In this document: piece after piece, positions 54,846 through 64,000 of the stretch | Position numbering within the stretch: position 1 is the stretch's first letter | Layout of the letters: the number at the start of each line of letters is the position of its first letter | DNA from: Ariolimax columbianus | Taxonomy: Eukaryota > Mollusca > Gastropoda > Stylommatophora > Arionidae | NCBI GenBank assembly: GCA_036924085.1 | Contig: JAVGWX010000004.1 | Coordinates: 75,333,590-75,397,589, forward strand | DNA: 64,000 nucleotides | Reading direction: 5' to 3' | Translations under genes and position numbers: made by a program | Notes under the pieces: generated by a model | What the model was told of the DNA's origin: nothing | Database searches by the model: none | What the model saw: the letters and a program-made list of their open reading frames with translations, nothing else

Positions 54846-55532
54846 CGAGGCGTGTTCAAATGAAACCTGACCAAACTACAAGTGAACATATGTACTACGC
54901 ACGCGATGACGCCACTTCTGGTGTAAACAGCACATACCAACCGTCAAGTTTGCAAAATGTAATTATCCTTGGACTCAGTTTTCTCAGCAGACCGTTGAAA
55001 ACATGGCGGGTGTGATACGGAATCCGTCCAGAGTTGATCAGCAATCGGGGATTCGGTTTCTAACAGATAAAGGATGTCAACCAGTTGATATTCTTTGCAG
55101 AGTGCAGGCAGTGTATGGTGACAAAAGTGTGTCGAAGACAACAGTGAAGAACTAAACAACGATGTTTAATGAAAGACATGAGTTAATTCAACAATATGCG
55201 CCTGACCTGGTCTCGGAAGATCTTTCGTTAACTCACGTCCTTCTTACTTTTGTCACTATACACTGCCTCCATTCTGCAATGAATGTAAACTGGTCGACAT
55301 CCTTCAACTATTAGAAACCGCATCACCGCTTGCTGATCAAACCTGGACTGATTCTGTATCACACCCGCCATGTTTTCAACGATCTGCTGAGGAAACTATG
55401 AGTCGGAAGATAATGAAATGTTGCAAACTTGACGGCTGGTATGTGCTGTTTACACCAGAAATGACGCCATCATGCATCGTACGCGTGTTCACTTGGTGCA
55501 GTTTGGTTTTGGTTTCATTTGAACACGCCTCC
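54846..55532. mobile_element. Palindromic mariner: two inverted 5' halves, TA target sites
   Basis: The left arm starts cgaggcgtgttcaaatgaaa after TA (54844-54845). The right arm ends tttcatttgaacacgcctcc before TA (55533-55534). From each end inwards both arms carry the same mariner 5' sequence: TIR, catgatgacg-type spacer, gtaaacagcacataccaacc, then N-terminal transposase codons (MAGVIRNPSRVDQQ, RFLTDKGCQPVDILCRVQAV, YGDKSVSKTTVK). The arms meet at about 55195-55205. The transposase catalytic domain is absent in both arms. It is a 687-bp fold-back derivative related to the element at 12330-12852. Confidence 0.9.
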
Positions 55533-55597
55533 TATTGCGTGTACATTTTTACCAGCTGTTCTCTAACATGACATGATCGTTGTATGCATGGACTTTT

Positions 55598-56065
55598 ATT
55601 TCTCCTATTTTGAACCAACTTCCCCAAAACCTAGAGTGTACACAACCTTTACTATTGCCACCTGTTAAGCTATCACATTTTGATGAATCCTTGACAGGTC
55701 ACTCAAAAGCTCCTACTGAAAGAATACAGTTTAAAAAAAAAAAAGGTGCTTAGTTTGATCGAAATTTAGAGAACTTATTCTAAAAGGAATGGCCTACATA
55801 TTTGAAAGTTAGCTCCCTCCCTTAACACCAAATAAACATCCATGAACCAGAAAAGGCGACCTGTAGGGCAAAAGGAGAAATTCCCTCCATCAAGCAAAGA
55901 CACGACAGACCAGCTAGGCAACTATGTCGGATTAATTAGGGACATATATATGCAAACTATATTACATATTTTATATGTGGGTGACCGATCGCTCAACAAA
56001 GTGATTGTATAAATAAAAGCTTAAACGTAGTTTTTTAGCGTTTACTTGTTTCTTAAACTATATAG
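55598..56065. repeat. Dispersed repeat J, copy 3
   Basis: tttctcctattttgaaccaa plus cttccccaaaacct matches 8145. tataaataaaagcttaaacg, then gtttacttgtttcttaaac, matches 8510 and 10768. Confidence 0.5.
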
Positions 56066-56129
56066 CCTGCACACTGTGTGGTGACTCCTGGGTTATTTGA
56101 CCTTCATCCTCCGCTCTATAAATTCCCTA

Positions 56130-56400
56130 GACTAGGGGTCTCAAATTAGTGGCCCAAGCGCCTCATGCGGTACGCCAACTCATTTTCTGCAGCACACAAT
56201 GTGATTGTCATTATAGTGTGTGGTAAGAGAAATAAACAAGTAAAACATGGATGTGCTACAAAAGAACGGATGTACATTATTTCTAAACCGAAAACACGGT
56301 CAAATGAAAACACCAGTGGAATACGAGTTAGTGTTACAAAATTCAGACCTTTAAATAAGTGAAAAACCCTCACAATTGAAATTGTGAAAAAACCCTCATT
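56130..56400 (+). mobile_element. Possible hAT-type fragment
   Basis: taggggtctcaaattagtgg plus cccaagcgcctcatgcgg resembles hAT ends of the CAGGGGT.TCAAA..GCGGCCC type. No second terminus found. Confidence 0.4.
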
Positions 56401-56499
56401 GAAAACTACTGCGATATGGATATTTTCTGGAACCTGGATAAACACCAAGTTAATGTGGAACATAAGTCTCATCCACTCCTAATGATATTCACATCAGCT

Positions 56500-57178
56500 G
56501 ATTTTCGTCAAATCTTCAGCACAGCTCTTTCATCATTGGTTGATTCAACCAATGTCAGGTTTTTTTTAAGAAGGGATGAAAGCTCTTTCATCATTGGTTG
56601 ATTCAATCATTGTCATGTTTTTTAAGAAGGGATGAAAGCTCTTTCATCATTGGTTGATTCAATCATTGTCAGGTTCTTTAAGATGGGATGCAAGCTCTTT
56701 CATCATTGGTTGATTCAATCATTGTCAAGTTTTTTAAGTTGGGATCAAAGCTATTTCATCATTGGTTGATTCAATCATTGTCAGGTTTTTTAAGATGGGA
56801 ACAAAGCTATTTCATCATTGGTTGATTCAATCATTGTCAGGTTTTTTAAGATGGGATCAAAGCTATTTCACCATTGGTCCCTCCGATCAATGTCAGATTT
56901 TTCAAGATGGGATCAAAGCTATTTCACCAAAGGTCGATTCAACCAAAGTCAGATTTTTCAAGATGGGATCAAAGCTATTTCACCATTGGTCGATTCAGCC
57001 AATGTCAGATTTTTCAAGATGGGATCAAAGCTATTTCATCATTGGTTAATTTAACCAATGTCAGATTTTTCAATATGGGATCAAAGCTATTTCACCATTG
57101 GTCGATTCGGCCAATGTCAGATTTTTCAAGATGGGATCAAAGCTATTTCACCATTGGTTGATCAGACCAATTTAAGTT
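56500..57178. repeat. 56-bp minisatellite, about 12 copies
   Basis: Unit catcattggttgattcaatc, then attgtcaggttttttaagat and gggatcaaagctattt. Two subtypes (attcaatcattgtcagg early, gattcagccaatgtcagat late) sit in separate blocks. It contains the pair attggttgattcaaccaat, a near-palindrome. Confidence 0.92.
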
Positions 57179-57595
57179 TTTTTTTTCAAAAACGCGATCA
57201 AACGACACAGAGAAGTTAATCTCTAGTTTTTATGAAGGTTTGTCTGGGGATAAATTATCAAGTCAAATAATTTTATTTTATGTATGATGCACATCACTTT
57301 ATATTTGTTTCACCAGTACCTGGTCATTGTATTAACAGCAACTGTTACCTTTTTAAACCATACAAACAATAAATATGATACAATTCTGCTTGCAGTACTT
57401 TTAAAAACTTTCAAATTATGAAAAGGATACAATTCTGTTTCTAGTACTTTTTAAATTAGACTTTAAAAAATTACACCTTCAAACAAAAAAATTAAGACAA
57501 AATATGTTCTTGGATAAACTGTATTTTTTTTAACAGACAAATTTTAAATGTAAAAAGGAAATACCAAGACCTATTATTGGTGGATTGTCAATAGA
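57179..57595. other. AT-rich unassigned DNA
   Basis: tacaattctg.tt..agtactttt occurs twice (57380, 57429). Nothing else recognised. Confidence 0.4.
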
Positions 57596-57597
57596 TA

Positions 57598-57770
57598 TGG
57601 AGGCTTCATGACCTAGAAGTGAAGCGTCCGTTTCACAATCCAAACTCACCCGGTTCGAATAACTCTCGTGTACAGTTTGGCAGACATGAGTTTTTTTTCG
57701 CTCCTCCACGTAATGGGAACCTACCGTACTGCACGCTTACAAAGAAACGTATAACAGCCAAATAGGTTGT
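57598..57770 (+). mobile_element. tRNA-derived SINE
   Basis: gaggcttcatgacctagaag (A-box region) and cacccggttcgaataactct (B box), about 45 bp apart, fit a Pol III promoter. The downstream body, gtgtacagtttggcagacat ... tactgcac, is shared with 6209-6330. Confidence 0.6.
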
Positions 57771-58440
57771 ATGAAGCGACGTTCTGCAAATGAATGCTAC
57801 TTACTGTTAATAAATAATCCAAGATATGCATATGACCAGGGCTTGACAAAAGCGCTCGTCTGGGACGAGAAACAATTTTTGTTTGACGAGTAAAAAAATG
57901 TAATTGTCAATGACGTTTTTAATCGTTGCTACATAACGCCTCTCGCACGATTATTGATGATATTACGGTTGAAATACATTGTACATAAGCTAGTTTATGG
58001 TGGTGAATCTAAATGGACCTCCACTGCTACAATTTAAACATACATCCATCAATAAATTGTATTTCAATGCTAAAATTACCAAGCATGTTCAAGGGCACAA
58101 ACTCCATGCCTCTTACAACAGTACATTTTTTTCTTTAGAAGAAATAAGCTAATACTGTGTAAGTAATACAATATATGTTGGTTTGGTACGCATTGTGATT
58201 TATAAATAAAAGTGAATTAGTGCCTAGTTTAAATTTGTTAACATAAATTGCATGACTGTAGTCCGAACATGCTGACCGGTGAAATGTTTGACTGACTGGT
58301 GAGCCACCCTAAAATTTGTCAAGCCCTGTATATGACAGTTCTGCTAGCTGAAAGTAAACAAACACTACAGGAACTGATGAATGTAATTTCAAATAGAAAC
58401 CAATAGATTTGATCAGGCGTAAACACAGAGACAATTAAAA
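57771..58440. other. AT-rich unassigned DNA
   Basis: gcttgacaaaagcgctcgtc near 57840 and tttgtcaagccctgtatat near 58315 are partly complementary (cttgacaaa / tttgtcaag), so an AT-rich non-autonomous DNA element of about 490 bp may span 57838-58330. No coding. Confidence 0.35.
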
Positions 58441-58449
58441 CTATGATCA

Positions 58450-58812
58450 TTTGACAAGAAGTAGACAAAAATGAAGAAAATTGAAGCGTTTGAGTTAAAA
58501 TGCTACAGGGAAATTTTCAAAATAGCACAGACAGCTAAGATTAAAAACACAGACATTCTAAAGGAGCTGGGTATATATTAAAATGGGCTGGTAAACAGCA
58601 TTTCATGAGGAAAACTAAAATAATTTGATTACATCAAACAGCTCAATGGTCTTGAAAACAAAGTGTACTGGAAAGTGTAGAAGCTGGAAAATGAGGCATA
58701 CTCAGGTGGAAGAGAAAATGGACACACCTCATCAAAGATGTTCTCAAGATGCCGGTGATGGTGGCGGGAGAACTGTATAAAGATCGAGTTTTATAGACCG
58801 TATGTGATGAGA
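58450..58812 (+). mobile_element. LINE reverse transcriptase C-terminal fragment
   Basis: Reads AFELKCYREIFKIAQTAKIK (as FELKCYREIFKIAQ..K), NTDILKELGI, then FDYIKQLNGLENKV and further remnants. This is the FEM.CYRR.L.I.W....TN..VL.ELG....YFGH..R..GLEK..L pattern after the LINE catalytic core. Stops are frequent. Confidence 0.7.
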
Positions 58813-58849
58813 GTAACGATCTTCAAAAGACATGCTACATGATTATGAT

Positions 58850-59315
58850 ACATGGGATAGAGATACTGAGCAGTGCATAAGCTGCAGCGGTCAGCGATCC
58901 ATAGCTGACTGCTAGCATCAGGGCCAGCGATCCAGAGCTGACTGCTAGCATCAGGGCCAGCGATCCAGAGCTGACTGCTAGCATCAGGGCCAGCGATCCA
59001 GAGCTGACTGCTAGCATCAGGGCCAGCGAACCAGAGCTGCCAAGACCCTTCTACACCTCCACGCAGTGATCATGGATAGCAGGATGCAACAGAGAAGACT
59101 GGCTGAGGAGAAGGGATCAAAGAGGGAAGGCTACCCTGGTATTCAAAAATGCCTGCTGAAGTCCGATGTGTCGGAACGAAAGGTGCAAATGTCGCAGTCA
59201 AGTTGTAAACTACGACACAAAGCTTTCCTTTCTCCGGACAACATCCTGCTACTTGCAAAACCCTTTTCAGGGATTGGTAGCGGGAGATTGAGAACAAAAA
59301 AAAAAGAAGATGAGT
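58850..59315 (+). mobile_element. Family F copy with internal 33-bp expansion
   Basis: Collinear with 36600-36950: gctgccaagacccttctaca, gatcaaagagggaaggctac, gctgaagtccgatgtgtcgg, caacatcctgctacttgcaa, ggattggtagcgggagattg, then an A-rich/AAG end (aaaaaagaagatgag). Confidence 0.8.
58893..59030. repeat. 33-bp tandem repeat inside family F, 4 copies
   Basis: Unit gcgatccagagctgactgct plus agcatcagggcca. The segment is single in the copy at 36620-36655. Confidence 0.9.
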
Positions 59316-59800
59316 ATGAGACACAAAGCATAAGGAGTGTACTCCAAGCCATCTCAAAACCCAAAACAAGATCGACTCTCACATGAAATTAAATACAACA
59401 TCGGATTTCAGTTCAGTTCAATTATTCACATAACCCATCATGTAGTTGGGACACACTTGAAGACACTCCCACAATCCCACGCCATCTCTCTCTGTCCGCT
59501 GCCGCCAGACGTGTGTCACCGGGACGAAAGTTTGACCACTCAGTGATGTTGTCAGCCAATCTCCTCTTTGGACATCCCCGACCTCTCTTTCCTGGGATGG
59601 AACCATGCAGTATCTAATTTGTAATTCCGCTGGACCTGATGACGTGCCTATAGCAAACCACCTTTTGTCTTTTGATAGCTATGAACAGATCAATGGATTA
59701 CTCCCCCCCCCCCCCCCTAAAAAAAAAACCAAAAAAACACACACAAATAAAAACAAAAAAAAACAAACAAAAAACAAACAAACAAACAAAAAAAAAAGAT
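59316..59800. other. Unassigned DNA with poly-C and A-rich tract
   Basis: The stretch 59400-59620 has words common in LINE 3' regions (gttgtcagccaatctcctct), but no frame can be supported. C run at 59702-59717; A-rich caaacaaacaaa stretch at 59719-59797. Confidence 0.5.
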
Positions 59801-60415
59801 TTTGTCTTACAGTGGATTCCCGCCCACTGTTTATGTTATTGGAAACGAGAAAGCAGATGTGCTCTCGATAGTCAGAAGTGGCGACACGCAGTCGCGCCAT
59901 TCACAGAACTATAAAGAAGCAAAGACATCCATCAAACGATCCATGAGGACAGAATGGAGAGGCCAGCACAAAGACATCCATCAAACGATCCATGAGGACA
60001 GAATGGAGAGGCCAGCACAAAGACATCCATCAAACGATCCATGAGGACAGAATGGAGAGGCCAGCACAAAGAATTCAAACCAAAGAAAAACAGCATTGAC
60101 AAACTTGGCAGAGATGTGCAAACAGAGATGCGCATACAAAGATCTTCAGACTCTGAACAAGATATTGCAGACTCACCTCTACAGAATGGGCCTCAGAGAC
60201 ACACGCCACGTGTGATTGTGGAGCACCCAGGTAGACACTAGAACATATCCTGCATGACTGTCCTACTTATGCAGACCAAAGAGAGGAAGTATGACCTATG
60301 GATGCAATCATGCTCAAAAAGCTGTCGGGTGGGGCTAAGACCTGAAAGGCACAGTTTCCTTCGCGAACCCCCGAGCTAGAAGCATAGCATCATTTGATCA
60401 AAGAAGAAGATCATG
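59800..60415 (+). mobile_element. LINE RNase H domain and C-terminus, frameshifted
   Basis: Reads LQWIPAHC (59810-59835), then GNEKADVLS in the next frame, the D..A.H...GNEKAD core of LINE-encoded RNase H. Next come RSMRTEWRGQH, three tandem copies, and the knuckle region CDCGAPR, LEHILHDCPTYADQREEV and MLKKLSGG near 60200-60330. The 3' end is an AAG-like tail (caaagaagaagatcatgagg at 60400). Same family as 43910-44236. Confidence 0.82.
59923..60069. repeat. 49-bp tandem triplication inside the LINE RNase H region
   Basis: agacatccatcaaacgatcc starts at 59923, 59972 and 60021, 49 bp apart and identical. Confidence 0.93.
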
Positions 60416-60547
60416 AGGAGACAAGAAATCTGCATTGCAAATAAAAATAATATAACAATAATAGAACTGGCCAGGATCTTCTTAATTCTTGAAAATATAA
60501 TAACAGAAAATGTCAGATGTGATCAAGAAAACAACAAGGGAATACTG

Positions 60548-60785
60548 ACGGACCAGCTGTTTTCACTAAAATCTATCACATACTGACATCCAAACAAATA
60601 CCTCACAGCTGACGGACCAGCTGTTTTTACTAAAACACTGACATCCAAACAACTACCTCACAGCTGACGGACCAGCTGTTTTCACTAAAATGTATCACAT
60701 ACTGACATCCAAACAAATACCTCACAGCTGACGGACCAGCTGTTTTCACTAAAATACTGACATCCAAACAAATACCTCACATTTG
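60548..60785. repeat. 53/64-bp tandem repeat, about 4 copies
   Basis: Unit ctgacggaccagctgttttc, then actaaaatctatcacatact and gacatccaaacaaatacctc acag. Alternate units lack tctatcac or nearby bases. Confidence 0.85.
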
Positions 60786-61285
60786 AGGAATGAGAGTGAT
60801 GATGTCCTATTTATATGCGCCATTTACTGTGACGTGTTGAAACATGCTCGATCAACGAACAAATTGAGCAGAAAAGGTGAATCTAGTGGAAAGATAGGGA
60901 AACAAATAAAGAAGTCTTGAAGAAATTAGGAGTACAAAGAGAATTGATGAACAAAGCCAAAGTCTGAGTTAGACCGGGGAACCTAGATCATATCGCTCTG
61001 GCAATGGTAGTTTATGTAGCAATTCCGTTTATATAACGAGGTTGCTTGCCCTATTTACAGTTAACTTTATTGAACTCTTCTAACTAGATTGGAAGGTATC
61101 ATTGGTCTCATCCTTTCATCCCCAGGGGCTACTAGAGTATTTTTTTCCTTCCAAATGTGGAGTGCATTGTACTGTTTTTGCACATTATGGCCAGTGCATT
61201 TAATTTACAGCGCATTTTGAAAATGAGTTTTACTTCCCTTAGGAGTACTGCCTTTCTGAATCCAAATATATCCAGGTTATTCTGG
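60786..61285. other. Unassigned DNA
   Basis: No gene recognised. The minus frame over 61132-61419 overlaps the SINE below and is not a gene. Confidence 0.35.
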
Positions 61286-61289
61286 TGCC

Positions 61290-61425
61290 CAATTGTGCAG
61301 GCTGGATCGATCCTAGGTCTCGCTTGAGATAGACAGAAAATCAACCAATTGAGGATTTGGACATAGATGGCTAAGCTGGAGAGCCAGTGCATTAACCAAT
61401 GAGCTACCTCGACTGACATCCTGTT
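61290..61425 (-). mobile_element. tRNA-derived SINE head
   Basis: The reverse complement reads gtcgaggtagctcattggtt, aatgcactggctctccagct and, further on, cctaggatcgatccagcctg. The first is a good tRNA D-arm/A-box match and the last a B-box match. Their spacing is longer than in a tRNA, so this is a SINE. Confidence 0.65.
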
Positions 61426-61504
61426 ATAGTTTTATCTCCACGTATGCCCTTATGAATGCCGTGGGGAGCTTAGGCAATAGCCCCTGTTTATTTAGGGGGT
61501 ATTG

Positions 61505-62060
61505 GCTTAGGTCATCTGTCCTGCGCCAAGTGCGCTGCGTCGGTCAATGTGAGCCAGTGTCGTTGATAATCCCTCTACTGGCATATATCCCCCTGTCTCG
61601 CGCCCGCCAATTTGTCCTGTAGCTAGATCTACCAGCGCTGTAAGTAAGCCATCAATGGATGTTGATGACTGTGCATTCTCATGAAATGACTGAACCAACG
61701 TATTTTGTGCCTGTAAATGTATCTTACACAATACGTAGTGCAGACCATACTTTAAATGTAGTCGTTTCGCATTCTGTCTTTCTTGGTAACACCGATGTCC
61801 TTCCTCAAACACTTCATTTCTCACGTAGAAATTCTGCTCTCACTTGGCTTTGGACAGAGCCCATGTTTGGCACTGGTAGCACAAAATCGGCATAAATATG
61901 CTGTTTATCAGCTGTTGCTTTGTTGCCAAACTAATGCTCGTTTGTCTAAGCAATGGTGATAAATTACCATAGATGCTTTCTGACACCTAGTGTCGATTTT
62001 TCTGTCTAGCCTACCATCTATCGGAAAAATGTTGCCAAAATACTTGAACTCATGGGCCTG
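61505..62060 (+). mobile_element. Family H, longest unexpanded copy
   Basis: gtcatctgtcctgcgccaag, cggtcaatgtgagccagtgt, tcctgtagctagatctacca, ccatcaatggatgttgatga, gtcgtttcgcattctgtctt, tggacagagcccatgtttgg and gccaaactaatgctcgttt are collinear with 18890-19640. It gives the reference form of the element, with one 47-bp seed. Confidence 0.75.
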
Positions 62061-62630
62061 TTGAAAAGCAATATTCTGAGTGGCCCAGGTGTTCTACTGA
62101 TTCTAATAATTTGTGTTTTCTTCTCATTAATTTTCATATTGTATTTAGCACAGCTACCGTAAGGGCGGTTATTTGATTTTGGAGTTTATACATGACATAA
62201 AAAGTTAATAATGGGCGCTGCCGATTATGTTAGCTATCTCACCATGTATAATAAACTGATATGTAAACCACACCTGTAAAAACTTTCAGTTCTCTAGAGA
62301 AATTTTGCTGTGGTTCCATTGATGTTTAGATATCTTCTAGAGGTGATGGTGGGGAAAAGTTCATTAGCAAGAGCTCACATGATGACAACTTTACAGTTAC
62401 CAGCATTACCACAGGCAGAGTGCAGGTTCTATACTTAATGCACTCTTGTATAGATGCAAACTGCCACTGCAGGATCTCGCAGGCTTTACTCAGCATGTAT
62501 ACATGTAAAAAGAGAAGTGAGACAACAGAGGAAATGGAAGAGGTTATTATTGGTATAGTTTCAGTAAATAATCTCACATTTGTGGACAGCAGTTGGCTGA
62601 AAGTGAAGACCAATTACAATGGTTTGGGGA
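62061..62630. other. Unassigned DNA
   Basis: Overlapping open frames on both strands (62326-62613 -, 62420-62677 +) without recognisable motifs. Confidence 0.35.
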
Positions 62631-62631
62631 T

Positions 62632-63425
62632 TCTTCCTCTTCTCTTCTTCTTCGGAAGTCAACTTAAATATATCTAAAGAAAGCAGTGGTTAGCCTGAGG
62701 TTATTGATATCTCCAGAGAGCTTGTCCAGGAGTGGTGTCGGTCATGTGTGATAGAAACACATGTTTTCTCTGTTCCTCGTATCTTGGACACCTTTGTAGC
62801 AGATGCTCAACAGCTATTGTGTCAGTGCTGCAGACACACCCATATGTATGTTCTTATTCTTTATTGAACAGATGTTATCTCAGTCTGTTGTATCCTCTGT
62901 TGAGCTGGTAATATGCATCATTTGGTTGATGGCATGTGTGCTCTGCTTCCAACTTGTTCCTGTATCTACATCTGGTTAACCTCTTGGCTTCTTCATCAGT
63001 TATACCTACATCAGGTTGAGATAGCTTTCAACCTTCTCTTGCCATTCTGCCTCTTCATTGTCAAACATATTGCAATGAGATGGAATCCACTGTATCACAA
63101 CTCTCTTGAACTGCTGATATAGTTTATATAGTATCACTCTTAGTTCCATTAGGTCTGTAATGTTCAGGCTCCCAGCACCACAACCAATGACAGTGCTTCC
63201 GTGAAGAGTAGCACTCGTCTCTCTGTTTTTTCATCTATCATTAGAGTTTATGCTGCAGTATCAAGGCCTTTCATCTGCTCTGATTTTACCTGAAAATGTT
63301 CCAGTCACCACTGATAGCTGTGTTTGTGTAGTGTTTTTTTTAGCTTCAGAGCAATTCCTCAACCTCCATTCTCTGTTGCATTTGATGCTGATCCATCTAT
63401 ATTTACATGAATTGATGATTTAAGT
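62632..63425 (-). mobile_element. RNase H-type LINE, RNase H domain to 3' end
   Basis: The minus strand reads VNIDGSASNATENGG (start of RNase H), later VIQWIPSHCNMFDNEEAE (about 63085-63035), AYYQLNRGYNRLR with HLFNKE, and a knuckle remnant C..DTIAVEHLLQRCPRYEEQ near 62830-62760. The AAG-type tail is at 62632-62655. These correspond in order to 59800-60415 and 43910-44236. Stops and shifts are present. Confidence 0.82.
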
Positions 63426-63499
63426 AAAGAATAAAAGTGAGATGTATGAGCTGGACATTAACATTGAGATATCCAAAACTAGGATCTATAAACAGTGTA

Positions 63500-63775
63500 T
63501 TTTCTGTGCTACCAGTGCAAAATATGGTCCCTGTCCAAGGGTCGCTAGAGCAGATTTTTGACAAATGACGTTTTTGAGAAAGGTCATCATTGTTACCAGG
63601 AGAGAGACTGAAACAAAGACATTTGAAGTCTGGTCTGCCCTACATCTTGTACAGAGTACATCTCCAGGCAAAAAATCTCATGAGAAGACACCCCTTCGCA
63701 ACTTCTATTTATAGCTTACAATGATGGTAGATCTGGCCACAGGGCAAGAGGGTGGCCGTGAGGCAAATGGAAAGA
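63500..63775 (-). mobile_element. Family H fragment
   Basis: The + strand shows gtgctaccagtgcaaaatat, ggtccctgtccaagggtcgc, gttaccaggagagagactga and atctggccacagggcaagag. This is the reverse order of family H, with its middle segment deleted. Confidence 0.65.
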
Positions 63776-64000
63776 TGGCAATAAAGTGATTATGCAAAGA
63801 CACTGGCTCCCAACGATTGACTCAACACACTTGATGAAGGACAGATGTCTTAAGCTACCCCCGTTGTTCAATGGAAGGTGGAAATAAAACTAGCTAACAT
63901 TACTAAGGGTAATTAGCAAAGTAGACTCGAAATTTGTTTTACAGATAAGAATAAACTGGGACAGGCCAAGAACTTGTCCAATCTTAGAAATATAATTTTT
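63776..64000. other. Unassigned DNA at the window edge
   Basis: No gene or repeat recognised. Confidence 0.4.

Overview
This is animal genomic DNA, most likely from a mollusc and probably a gastropod. Introns have GT..AG borders and are very long, gene density is low, and there are many fragments of non-LTR retrotransposons, Penelope-like elements, mariner and hAT elements. An 18S rRNA pseudogene at about 19.75-20.30 kb has the mollusc-like V4 sequence as I recall it. The species cannot be fixed by eye; a sea slug is a guess.

Two host genes can be supported, both on the + strand. (1) A dispanin (CD225-domain) membrane protein: exons at about 6682-6833, 15023-15235 and 32215-32400. The N-terminal exon with the start codon was not found. 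The two visible introns are about 8.2 and 17.0 kb. (2) A complete small secreted EF-hand protein of 152 residues: exons 40517-40675, 46407-46621 and 51988-52072, with a signal peptide and four EF-hand loops. All splice phases agree in both genes.

The rest is mobile-element debris and tandem arrays. By region: 0-6.2 kb, LINE tails and 33-, 96-, 22- and 16-bp arrays; 6.7-32.4 kb, the dispanin gene, whose introns hold a GATGGT-type array, a TTC/TTG array, a hAT element, the 18S pseudogene, a 3.8-kb 24/31-bp satellite, 27- and 36-bp arrays and a 2-kb 53-bp satellite; 32.4-40.4 kb, a GATA/GACA microsatellite, CR1 fragments, dispersed short elements and a 51-bp array; 40.5-52.1 kb, the EF-hand gene, whose introns hold a Penelope-like element, a CR1 with a nested LINE insertion, another LINE and large arrays; 52.7-64 kb, 57- and 56-bp arrays, a palindromic mariner, LINE RNase H fragments and tRNA-derived SINE heads.

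The most interesting pattern is that many arrays can be traced to a single-copy segment inside a recognisable transposable element. Examples are a 26-bp unit from the CR1 reverse transcriptase C-terminus, a 47-bp unit from a LINE reverse transcriptase, a 50-bp unit from the Penelope GIY-YIG tail, a (TA)n run at the YIND codons of CR1, and 37-, 47-, 33- and 24/31-bp units from dispersed short elements. Unexpanded relatives lie in the same window, so source and product can be compared directly. For reference below, the dispersed short families are called F (AAG-type tail, about 400 bp), G (37-bp seed), H (47-bp seed) and J (short AT-rich repeat).
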